Shown here piece by piece: positions 53,890-61,445 of a stretch of DNA of 64,000 nucleotides. Source of the DNA: Pseudomonadota bacterium (GTDB lineage: Bacteria > Myxococcota_A > UBA9160 > SZUA-336); NCBI GenBank assembly GCA_003247575.1, contig QJZC01000021.1:62001-126000 (forward strand), written 5' to 3'. The notes under the pieces are model-generated. The model did not search any database. It was given only the letters and a program-made list of their open reading frames with translations, and was not told the DNA's origin. The translations under genes were made by a program, and so were the position numbers. Each line of letters starts with the position of its first letter. Position 1 is the stretch's first letter.

Positions 53890-55131
53890 ATGACGCAGAT
53901 CGCTTGGGTAGAACGATTGCTGGCGGGTTCGACCTCTGCGGTGACCGCTGCCATCGAACATGCGCTCGAAGGGCGTGAGCTCTCGCGCGAACACGTACTC
54001 GCGATGTTGGAGGCGCGCGGCCGCGATCTCCAGCTCCTTTGTATGGCCGCAGATCTGGCGCGCCAGCAGGACGTGGGGGATGAGGTCTCCTACGTCGTGA
54101 ATCGCAACATCAATGCGACGAACGTCTGCTACGTCGGCTGCAGCTTCTGCGGCTTTGCGCGGCACAAGCACGAAGCCGACGCCTACGATCGCGGTCTGGA
54201 AGACGTCATGGAGCGCGTGCGCGACGCGGTCTCGCGCGGAGCTTCCGAGGTGTGCATCCAGAGCGGAATCCATCCCAACAAGGACGGCTTCTGGTATCGC
54301 GAAACTCTCGAGGCGATCAAGGCGGAGTTCCCCGAGATCCACATTCACGGTGTCTCGCCCGAAGAGATCCACTGGGGGCACGAGCACTCGGGCGGGATGT
54401 CGCTCGAGGAGTATCTACGCATGCTGCGCAGCGCCGGACTCGGAACGGTCCCCGGCACCGCGGCCGAGATTCTGGATGACGAAGTCCGACGGCTCTTGTC
54501 GCCACGCAAGCTGATGACGGAGCGCTGGCTGGAGATCATCCGTATGGCCCACCGCGTGGGCTTGCGTAGCAGCTCTACGATCATGTACGGACATGTCGAG
54601 ACTCCGGCGCAGATCGCTCGCCACCTGGAGATCCTGCGCGATCTGCAGAAGGAGACGGGTGGCTTCACGGAGTTCGTGCCGCTCGGCTTCATCCACCATC
54701 GGACACGGTTGTTCCGAGAGCAGGGCGCGCGCGCCGGGGCGAGCATGCTCGAGGACTTGCGCATGGTCGCGATCGGGCGTCTGTATCTGCGTCCGTGGAT
54801 TCGGAACATTCAGGTGTCGTGGGTGAAGCTCGGTGCGAAGCTTGCTCAGCTCGCGCTCATGTCGGGTGCGAACGACTTCGGGGGCACGCTCATGGAGGAG
54901 TCGATCAGCAAGGCGGCGGGTAGCGAGCACGGTGATCACATGGAACTCGACGAGATCGAGCGGTTGATCCTTCAGCTGGGGCGCACTCCCTACGAACGTA
55001 CGACGACGTATGGCCGACGCGAACCGAGCGCTCGCGAGCTCAGAACGCGCGTCGCTGCCGAGGGCACCGAGTCTCGCGTGCTGCACGCTTCCCAGTCCGA
55101 CGCGGTCGTCGCGCTACCGAGCGGCTACTGA
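53890..55131 (+). CDS. cofH: Fo synthase subunit CofH
   Basis: A 413-residue radical-SAM enzyme, partner of CofG in Fo formation. NRNINATNVCYVGCSFCGFA has the CxxxCxxC cluster at Cys80, 84 and 87; HIHGVSPEEIHWGHEHSGGM, GLGTVPGTAAEILDDEVRRL and ANDFGGTLMEESISKAAG are family marks. It is distinguished from the related menaquinone enzymes MqnC/MqnE by the adjacent cofG. The ATG at 53890 begins the conserved region. The final base of its stop codon is the first base of the rfbB start (TGATG), so the genes are coupled. Confidence 0.92.
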   Translation: MTQIAWVERLLAGSTSAVTAAIEHALEGRELSREHVLAMLEARGRDLQLLCMAADLARQQDVGDEVSYVVNRNINATNVCYVGCSFCGFARHKHEADAYDRGLEDVMERVRDAVSRGASEVCIQSGIHPNKDGFWYRETLEAIKAEFPEIHIHGVSPEEIHWGHEHSGGMSLEEYLRMLRSAGLGTVPGTAAEILDDEVRRLLSPRKLMTERWLEIIRMAHRVGLRSSSTIMYGHVETPAQIARHLEILRDLQKETGGFTEFVPLGFIHHRTRLFREQGARAGASMLEDLRMVAIGRLYLRPWIRNIQVSWVKLGAKLAQLALMSGANDFGGTLMEESISKAAGSEHGDHMELDEIERLILQLGRTPYERTTTYGRREPSARELRTRVAAEGTESRVLHASQSDAVVALPSGY

Positions 55132-56198
55132 TGCGGATTCTGGTCACAGGAGGCTGTGGCTTCATCGGGTCCAACTTCGTGAGGCTGCTCCATCAGGAGC
55201 GTCCCGATGCCGAAATCATCAATCTCGATCTACTGACCTATGCGGGAAATCCGGCGAACCTCGTCGATCTCGAGGGGTCCGCGCGCTATCGCTTCGTACG
55301 CGGCGATATCCGAAATCCGGAGCAGGTCGATGCCCTGGTCGAGGGGAGCGACGCGCTGGTCCACTTCGCCGCCGAATCCCACGTCGATCGATCCACGAAG
55401 CGTCCCGGTGAGTTCATCGAGACGAACGTCTATGGCACCTACGTGTTGCTCGATGCAGTCCGCCGGCTCGCACCGCGAGCGCGCTTCCTACAGGTCGGAA
55501 CGGACGAGGTGTACGGTGATGTCGAATTTCCGTCGTTCCCCGACGAGAATGCGGTATTGCTCCCGTCGAGCCCCTATTCGGCATCGAAGGCGGGCGCCGA
55601 TCTACAGGTATTGGCAGCGCATCGGACGTTCGGCCTGGACGCGCTCATCTCCCGCTGTACCAACAACTACGGTCCGTACCAATACCCCGAAAAGCTGATC
55701 CCGCTGTTCATCGTGAACGCCCTCGAGAACGAGGCGCTGCCGCTCTACGACGGCGGAACCCAGGTGCGCGACTGGCTGTTCGTCGAGGATCACTGTCGGG
55801 CGCTGCTGCTGCTGCTCGAGCGAGGATCTGCGGGTGAGATCTACAACGTCGGTGCCAACCAGGACCCCGAGGTTTCGAATCGCGAGATCACGCGTTTGAT
55901 TCTCGAGCTGACGGGGCGTCCCGAGTCCTTGATCCGACCCGTCGAGGGCCTCCGGCCGGGCCACGACCAGCGCTACGCGGTGGGTACCCAGAAGCTCCGC
56001 GCGCTCGGCTGGAGCCCGGAGTGCGATCTGGTCGAGGGCCTGCGCCGCACCGTCGCTTGGTATGTCGAGCGACGCGACTGGTGGGAACCGATTCGATCTG
56101 GCGAGTATCGGGCGTTCTACGAGCAGCACTACGGTCAGGCCTTGGGGAGCGGCAAGGCGGCCGCGCCGAAGCGAGCAGCCAAGGCCTCGAACTCGTAG
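55131..56198 (+). CDS. rfbB: dTDP-glucose 4,6-dehydratase
   Basis: A 355-residue short-chain-dehydrogenase-type enzyme making dTDP-4-keto-6-deoxyglucose, the entry to rhamnose and other deoxysugars. It has ILVTGGCGFIGSNFVRLL (NAD binding), DEVYGDVEFPSF with the Asp/Glu pair, the YxxxK site in SPYSASKAGADLQVLA and RCTNNYGPYQYPEKLI. The C-terminal tail (QALGSGKAAAPKRAAKASNS) is basic and unusual. The last 64 bases overlap dnaA on the other strand. It starts in the stop codon of cofH. Confidence 0.92.
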   Translation: MRILVTGGCGFIGSNFVRLLHQERPDAEIINLDLLTYAGNPANLVDLEGSARYRFVRGDIRNPEQVDALVEGSDALVHFAAESHVDRSTKRPGEFIETNVYGTYVLLDAVRRLAPRARFLQVGTDEVYGDVEFPSFPDENAVLLPSSPYSASKAGADLQVLAAHRTFGLDALISRCTNNYGPYQYPEKLIPLFIVNALENEALPLYDGGTQVRDWLFVEDHCRALLLLLERGSAGEIYNVGANQDPEVSNREITRLILELTGRPESLIRPVEGLRPGHDQRYAVGTQKLRALGWSPECDLVEGLRRTVAWYVERRDWWEPIRSGEYRAFYEQHYGQALGSGKAAAPKRAAKASNS

Positions 56199-57499
56199 CG
56201 CAGCTGTGGCTGCGTGGCGGTCTTCTGTTCGACCGAGCGCAGCGCGTGCATCACGCTGGTGTGGTCGCGCTTGAATGCGCGCCCGATTTCCTTCAGAGAG
56301 CAGTCCGTAAAGCGGCGGCAGAGATACATGGCGAAGTGGCGTGGTCGGACCAAGCGCTGTCGCCGAGACTTTCCGGACAGATCTTCGGGCTTCAGAGAAT
56401 AGGCTTTGGCGGTGAGCTGGATGATCTCCTCCAGCGAGTACGGCCCGCTCGGTAGATCCACGTCGGCCAGGGTCTGATACACCAGGTCGAGGCAGATCGG
56501 TTGCTTGAGCAGGGTGCTGCGTACGACTACCTGATTCAAGCCGGAGATCAGGTCGGAGACATTGCGCACGGGGCGCCTCGAGAGCAGGTCGAGGCAGTCG
56601 TCGGGTACGCGTATGCCGCCATAGGCCGCCTTGCTGCGCAGGATCTCCTTTCGCATCTCCGCGGGGACTTCTCCCAGACGGGCGATCAGTCCGGAGCTCA
56701 TCCGAGAGACGAGCTTGGGGTCGAGGTCGAGCTCTGCGGGCGGTCGATCGCTGGTCAGTACGACCGACTTTCCGTGCTGGATCAAATGGTCGAGGGTGTG
56801 AAAGAGCTCGATCTGGGTGGCGCGCTTTCCCTGAAGGAACTGAACGTCCTCGAGGATCAGCAGGTTGTTCGCACGACGATAGCGGTGCCGCACTCCGTCC
56901 ATGCCGCCGCGGCGCATCGCCGTCGTGACCTCGGTCGTGAACTCTTCGCTCGACCGATAGACTGCGGAGTCTTCAGTGGCCCTCAGAATCGCCTTGCAGA
57001 GGTGGGTCTTTCCCGCGCCCGATCCGCCTGAAAGAACGAGGGGGGTGCAGCGGCCCGGGTTGCCTCGAGCAACGGCACGGGCTGCCTCGAGTGCGAGCGC
57101 ATTGCTCGCTCCTGTTACGAATGTGTCAAAGCTTACGTCACGATGCGTCCGGGTTCCGGGGCCGTTTCGTGAGCCTTGCGTCGCTGGAGTCCTCTGGGCG
57201 GAATTTCCAGGATTTGGCGATTTTGGGCTGTTTTCAGCCGCGAGCCCCTTTGGGCCCGTGCTGGGTTCCACCCCCTGGATTTCATAGGCGACGGACTTAT
57301 ACGAATGCGCTGCGCGCCGCAGCGCCGCTCCGTAGCGCCGCTCGATCCATTCGCGGCTGAACCGATCTGGGCATAACAGCACCAGCGAGTCGCCCTGTGA
57401 ACGCGCCTGCAGATTCCGAAACCACGCATCGTACGCAGACCGGCCCACTTCGTCCCGCACAGACCGGCGGACGTTCTCCCACCCCCCAACGACGGACAT
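56135..57499 (-). CDS. dnaA: Chromosomal replication initiator DnaA
   Basis: A 454-residue AAA+ initiator that opens the origin. Domain I is at the N-terminus, a proline- and serine-rich linker follows (residues about 85-120), then the ATPase with Walker A GGSGAGKTHLCKAIL, Walker B NNLLILEDVQFLQGK (usual DDIQF has a Glu-Asp pair here) and sensor segments. Domain IV has the DNA-binding signature KRDHTSVMHALRSVEQ near the C-terminus. The gene is not next to dnaN, rpmH or gyrB in this window. It overlaps rfbB tail to tail by 64 bases. No Shine-Dalgarno is evident. Confidence 0.95.
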   Translation of the reverse strand: MSVVGGWENVRRSVRDEVGRSAYDAWFRNLQARSQGDSLVLLCPDRFSREWIERRYGAALRRAAHSYKSVAYEIQGVEPSTGPKGLAAENSPKSPNPGNSAQRTPATQGSRNGPGTRTHRDVSFDTFVTGASNALALEAARAVARGNPGRCTPLVLSGGSGAGKTHLCKAILRATEDSAVYRSSEEFTTEVTTAMRRGGMDGVRHRYRRANNLLILEDVQFLQGKRATQIELFHTLDHLIQHGKSVVLTSDRPPAELDLDPKLVSRMSSGLIARLGEVPAEMRKEILRSKAAYGGIRVPDDCLDLLSRRPVRNVSDLISGLNQVVVRSTLLKQPICLDLVYQTLADVDLPSGPYSLEEIIQLTAKAYSLKPEDLSGKSRRQRLVRPRHFAMYLCRRFTDCSLKEIGRAFKRDHTSVMHALRSVEQKTATQPQLRYEFEALAARFGAAALPLPKA

Positions 57500-57991
57500 C
57501 TTAGCCGTTTTCTCCCTGTTTTCATGCTGTTTCTGTCAACAGCGTCCTCTCAGGGGCGGCAGATTCCCATGGGCGAGCAGAGACGGCAACAGCGATTCGA
57601 GAACCCTGAGTTTTCGCTTTAGGAATTCGCCGGCGGAATTAACTTCAAGCCTTACTCGAGCTTCGAGAATCCCAAGAGTCGAGCGAAATCCGAGGCTTGC
57701 CGCGCTTGGTCCACTTTGTGGCCATGACGATCGGGTGCCGATTGTGTGAAATTCTGGACGGCGAAGGGCCTGTTCTGGCCAAAATGAGATCGTGGATTTT
57801 CGGCGATTTAGGTCGATTTACGAAATTTTTCGGCAATTTATGAGATGATGTGGCCGCCGTGATGAGGGGCGGCACGGGAGACGACTGGTGGGACCAAAGA
57901 CACCCGAATGGTTGCACCTGTACGTCATTGTCACGCGGTGGCAACGACGCGGTCGCAAGCAGGCGGACGAGTGGCTGGGGAGCGCAGCGGC
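57500..57991. other. Candidate replication origin region
   Basis: A 492-base gene-free stretch upstream of dnaA, more AT-rich than the rest, especially 57770-57850. TTTTCGGCGATTTA (57797-57810) recurs as TTTTCGGCAATTTA (57827-57840), 30 bases apart, with related GGTCGATTTACG between. I looked for the 9-base DnaA box TTATNCACA and found no exact copy; TTGTGTGAA near 57744 is only weakly similar. It is a possible origin because dnaA is adjacent. Confidence 0.4.
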
Positions 57992-58684
57992 TCAGTTCAG
58001 CGTGCGCGGCGTGTCGGGCAGGCGAGCTGCGGCCCGATGAAACTCGAGCAGCTCGATCAGCTGCTGGCAGCGCGCGAGCGGATCGGGCGCTTCGAGCAGG
58101 CTCTGTTTGTCGATCGCTTCGCAGTCGAGGCCGAACGCGAGCGAGTGCGTCAGTGCGATCGGATCGAGATCGTGCAAGCGTTCACTCACGGCTTCGGTGG
58201 CGTCGGCCGGCAGGCTCTCGGCGATCTCGAGCAGCTTGGACTCGAGCTGCTCGCGTGCCTGAATCAGTGGTGCCTGTGCGCTCGGCTCCAGGTCCTGGAA
58301 CTCGACCTCGGGGAGCAGGCGGCCGACGACCTCTCGGTAGAGCTTGGTGGTCGGAAGCTCGCGCACGACCTCGAAGCGCGAACGGCCCTCGAGGAGCAGC
58401 ACGAAGCGCCCGTCTGGTAAGCGGCGCGACGCTTCGATTCGCCCCAAGCATCCGATTCGATGCAGGGGCGCCGGGGCATCGGGATCTTGCTCGGAGCTCC
58501 GCGGCAGGATCATTCCAAACGTGCCGTCCCCGCTGAGAGCGTCTTCGGTGAGCTGCCGATAGCGCGGCTCGAAGATGTGCAGTAGCTGGCGCGTGTAGGG
58601 AAAGAGAACGACTCCGCTCAGTGGAAAGATCGGGATCCGCTGCTCGTCCGACGGCATGTGCATCAGGTTATACCCGACGTACAT
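57992..58684 (-). CDS. LON-domain (ATP-dependent protease La N-terminal) protein
   Basis: A 230-residue protein made of the N-terminal substrate-recognition domain of Lon, without ATPase or protease. It starts with IPIFPLSGVVLFPYTRQLLH, then IFEPRYRQLTEDALSG, IGCLGRIEASRRLPDGRFVL and a helical C-terminal part. Stand-alone LON-domain proteins occur in many bacteria; the role is not established, perhaps in substrate delivery. ATG 58684, 58663 and 58657 are all possible; the conserved domain begins after 58657. Confidence 0.88.
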   Translation of the reverse strand: MYVGYNLMHMPSDEQRIPIFPLSGVVLFPYTRQLLHIFEPRYRQLTEDALSGDGTFGMILPRSSEQDPDAPAPLHRIGCLGRIEASRRLPDGRFVLLLEGRSRFEVVRELPTTKLYREVVGRLLPEVEFQDLEPSAQAPLIQAREQLESKLLEIAESLPADATEAVSERLHDLDPIALTHSLAFGLDCEAIDKQSLLEAPDPLARCQQLIELLEFHRAAARLPDTPRTLN

Positions 58685-58828
58685 GCGCGGGCGAACTCTC
58701 CGCGTAGTGACGCGCGCTTGGAAGGGGCCGCGGTGCTCCGATCGATGCTGAGGAACATCGCGGGAGCGGTGGCGTGGCTTCTGGGTACGAGGTTAGGAGG
58801 CTGGGCGGCGGCGTTCTGGGTGACTCGG

Positions 58829-59035
58829 TCAGGTGTTTTGCTGATACTGATCGTAGTCTTCGAGGGTCTTCGGACCCTCTAGTACTTCGACGTGGACATC
58901 GTCGAGTGCGATTGCCTTGTCGAGGACCTGGCGAATCATGTCGTCGACCTGGAGCTCATCGTATTCGGCGAGCGCATCCTCGAGGGCCGCTTCATCCAGT
59001 GTAAGCGTGATGTTGAGCTTGAGATCGATCGACAT
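58829..59035 (-). CDS. Small acidic protein of unknown function
   Basis: A 68-residue acidic protein. It starts MSIDLKLNITLTLDEAALED and continues through a helical LQVDDMIRQVLDKAIALDDV to VEVLEGPKTLEDYDQYQQNT. Its predicted beta-helix-beta pattern is weak and no family is known to me. A GGAGG lies nine bases before the ATG. It stands alone between the LON-domain gene and an empty stretch. Confidence 0.55.
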   Translation of the reverse strand: MSIDLKLNITLTLDEAALEDALAEYDELQVDDMIRQVLDKAIALDDVHVEVLEGPKTLEDYDQYQQNT

Positions 59036-59675
59036 TTCAGTTGAGCCTCCGGGTGGGGACCAGTCAGGGCCCGAACGGGAGCGCCAAGATAACGCACGCC
59101 CACTGGATCGCCACCGAAATATGGCCTCCGAGGATGCCGAAAATCCCTTGAAAATCCATGCACTTTCCAGCGATCCGTGCGAATTTTTTAGAATCGCGGC
59201 GAGCTTGAGCATGGGGGGAGCCAGGCGCGGGTGTGCGGCATGGGCGTCCAGGGGGTGGCTCCAGAACCCGCGCGAACTGCCTCCGAGGGATCCGGTGTAC
59301 CATGCCGGAGCGGTCCCGGACCCGATGCGTGCCGGCCCAGACGACACCGGGCCCCGGCGACGGGGGCGGATGCAGCGGCAGCGGCCCCGTCGTGCGGAGC
59401 CGACACCCATCGTCGGCGTCGAAGGATTGTGGGTCTCCGAGTTCCGGGCGCCCGAGTTTCGAGTGGCCGAGGATTCGTCGGTACCAGAGTGCCCAGTTGC
59501 TCGAACCGGGCAAATTGCTTACGGAGTTGAACCGATGCGGATGCGAACGAATGAAAACGGTGGGGATGTCCGCGCCGAGTCCGAGTGGCTGGCTCGCAAG
59601 GCCTTCGAGACGAGGGCCAGCTCGCGAGCTGTCTGGAGGGCGCCTGGCGAGAACGAGGGGCGGACCGGGGCGCTG
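59036..59675. other. Long intergenic region
   Basis: A 640-base stretch between the divergent small acidic protein gene and the CycH-type lipoprotein gene. Several open frames cross it but none has codon usage or motifs of a gene. It has a short run TTTTTTAGAA near 59183 and degenerate repeats around 59435-59480. I see no promoter or riboswitch that I can support. Confidence 0.4.
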
Positions 59676-60248
59676 ATGCGTGGCTGGGCGTGCGCTGCCT
59701 CGATTGTCGTGTTGATCGGTGCCGCCGCCTGCAATCGTAGGACGGAGCCGTATCTCCCGCCGGACAAGGAACCACCAGCTCCCGCGCGCCCGGTCGTGAT
59801 TCCAACCCTGGCTACGCCTGGGCCGGCCCGGGTGCCTGGTGTGCCCCAGCGGGGCATGCCTCCGACGCGGGCTGCGGCGCCCGCCGCAGCTTCCAACGTT
59901 CCCGCCGATCCCAGCCAGTCGTTGCGAGGAACCGTGCGTCTCGCGGACGGGGTCGAAGATCCCGGTGAAGGAGTGCTCTTCATCATCGTGCGCAACACGG
60001 CTACCGGACCACCGTTGGCGTCCCTGCGCTTGCCCGTCGGAGAGTTTCCACTCGAGTTCGAGATCGGACCTGCGAACGTGATGATCCCCGGGCGTCCGTT
60101 CGAAGGTGCGCTCTCGCTGAGCGCTCGCATCGATCGCGACGGGAACCCGATGACCCGGCAGCCCGAAGACCTGGTCGGAGACGTGTCTGGCACGGTCGAG
60201 CCCGGTGCTTCGGGACTCGAGATCGCGCTAGCCCCCTCCGATGGCTAG
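59676..60248 (+). CDS. Lipoprotein with CycH/CcmI-type C-terminal domain
   Basis: A 190-residue lipoprotein. The start (MRGWACAASIVVLIGAAAC) has a lipobox and is followed by a proline- and alanine-rich linker of about 70 residues. The C-terminal 90 residues match the beta-rich domain at the end of cytochrome c biogenesis proteins CcmI/CycH: LRGTVRLADGVEDPGEGVLF, IIVRNTATGPPLASLRLPVG, then an FEIGPANVMIPGRPFEGALS segment. The TPR region of CcmI is missing. It could be an apocytochrome-binding factor or a general carrier domain. ATG 59676 is the first that gives a good signal. Confidence 0.75.
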   Translation: MRGWACAASIVVLIGAAACNRRTEPYLPPDKEPPAPARPVVIPTLATPGPARVPGVPQRGMPPTRAAAPAAASNVPADPSQSLRGTVRLADGVEDPGEGVLFIIVRNTATGPPLASLRLPVGEFPLEFEIGPANVMIPGRPFEGALSLSARIDRDGNPMTRQPEDLVGDVSGTVEPGASGLEIALAPSDG

Positions 60249-60360
60249 AGGTGCACCTGGAAGTGGCGGCGTGGGCAGGGGCACGTCGCTCGAGTGGGGT
60301 ACGCAAAGGAACTGAGCCTCTCGGGCCGTCGCGCCCGTGAGAGCCAGGGATCCGCCCGTG

Positions 60361-60414
60361 GATCCTGACCTGTTCGTAGATCCTTACTTGTATTCGTAGA
60401 TCCTTTTACTTGTG
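60361..60414. repeat. About 20-base-period repeat upstream of amino-acid dehydrogenase
   Basis: GATCCT followed by GACCTGTTCGTA, TACTTGTATTCGTA and TTTTACTTGTGTA: three imperfect copies of a unit carrying TTCGTAGATCCTT, the last running into the start region of the next gene. Confidence 0.7.
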
Positions 60415-60415
60415 T

Positions 60416-61426
60416 ATGGGGACGCGTCGAATGGCGAACGCTTCGGAGCCTAGAGTGGTCACCCGCGAGTTGGGCGGCTTGACGATGTGCATTGCAATCC
60501 ACTCGACGCGCCGAGGGCCAGCCTTGGGGGGCTGCCGCTGGAAGCCCTATCCGAGTACCGCCCTGGCAGAAGCCGATGCTCGTGCGCTCGCTCTGGCGAT
60601 GACTCGAAAGGCGGCCCTCGCGCGCTTGGCGCTCGGCGGTGGGAAGGCGGTCGTCTCGGGCGATCCGCGTGAGCGCACGCGAGACCAGCTGTTGGCCTTC
60701 GGTGAGTTCGTGGAGAGTCTCGGGGGCGACTACATCACGGCGGCGGACATGGGCACCAGCCAGGAGGAGATGGCTGTGATCGCCGAGCGAACGCGCCACG
60801 TGGCGGGTCTACCGGAGCGGCTCGGTGGCTGCGGAGATCCCGGTCCATACACCGCTCGCGGCGTGCTGCTCGCGATCCGTGCGGCGCTGGCCTCGCGAGG
60901 CCGTGAGCTCGCAGGAGTCAGCGTGGCCATTCAGGGTATGGGGAATGTCGGCGCTGACTTGGCGCGAGGTCTGATGGAAGCGGGAGCACAGGTGGTGGCC
61001 GCCGATCCGCGCGCGGAGACGCACGTGCTCGAGGGCGTGCGCTGGGTCGCGCCGGGGCAGATTCTCGACGAGACGTGCGACGTGTTCGCGCCGTGTGGTC
61101 CGCCGGGAGTTCTCGACGCCGCAGTCGCTGCGCGCATCGACTGTGGCATCGTGTGCGGTGGCGCGAACAACCCGCTCAGCGACGTCTCGGTGGCTGCGCT
61201 CTTGGCAGAACGCGAGATCCTCTACGTGCCTGACTTCCTGGCGAACGCGGGTGGACTGATCCATCTGGCCGTTGCACTCGAGGGTGGAGACGCAGCGGCT
61301 TCCCTCCGGCATCTCGAGGTCATTCCCGAGAATCTGTCGCGCGTGCTGATGCAGGCCAAGACGGATCGTGCAGATCTGGCGACCACGGCGATTCGCATGG
61401 CCGATGCCGCTGCTTCAGCGGAATGA
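60416..61426 (+). CDS. Glu/Leu/Phe/Val dehydrogenase family protein
   Basis: A 336-residue NAD-dependent amino-acid dehydrogenase, most like leucine or valine dehydrogenase. GPALGGCRWKPYPSTALAEA, the catalytic lysine in LALGGGKAVVSGD, DYITAADMGTSQEEMAVIAE, the Rossmann VAIQGMGNVGADLARGLMEA and ANNPLSDVSVAALLAEREIL are typical. These enzymes deaminate branched-chain amino acids reversibly; ilvE lies at 23 kb. ATG 60416 or 60431 may start it; no Shine-Dalgarno is clear because the repeat lies just upstream. It ends 19 bases from the convergent lipoprotein gene. Confidence 0.87.
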   Translation: MGTRRMANASEPRVVTRELGGLTMCIAIHSTRRGPALGGCRWKPYPSTALAEADARALALAMTRKAALARLALGGGKAVVSGDPRERTRDQLLAFGEFVESLGGDYITAADMGTSQEEMAVIAERTRHVAGLPERLGGCGDPGPYTARGVLLAIRAALASRGRELAGVSVAIQGMGNVGADLARGLMEAGAQVVAADPRAETHVLEGVRWVAPGQILDETCDVFAPCGPPGVLDAAVAARIDCGIVCGGANNPLSDVSVAALLAEREILYVPDFLANAGGLIHLAVALEGGDAAASLRHLEVIPENLSRVLMQAKTDRADLATTAIRMADAAASAE

Positions 61427-61445
61427 AACGTCCACTAGCCGACTT

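Noticed and set aside
57741..57755. Possible DnaA box TTGTGTGAA
   Set aside because: It differs from TTATNCACA at too many positions to count on its own.
57645..57944. A 99-codon minus-strand frame upstream of dnaA
   Set aside because: No motif, and the region is AT-rich with iteron-like repeats, which better fits non-coding sequence.
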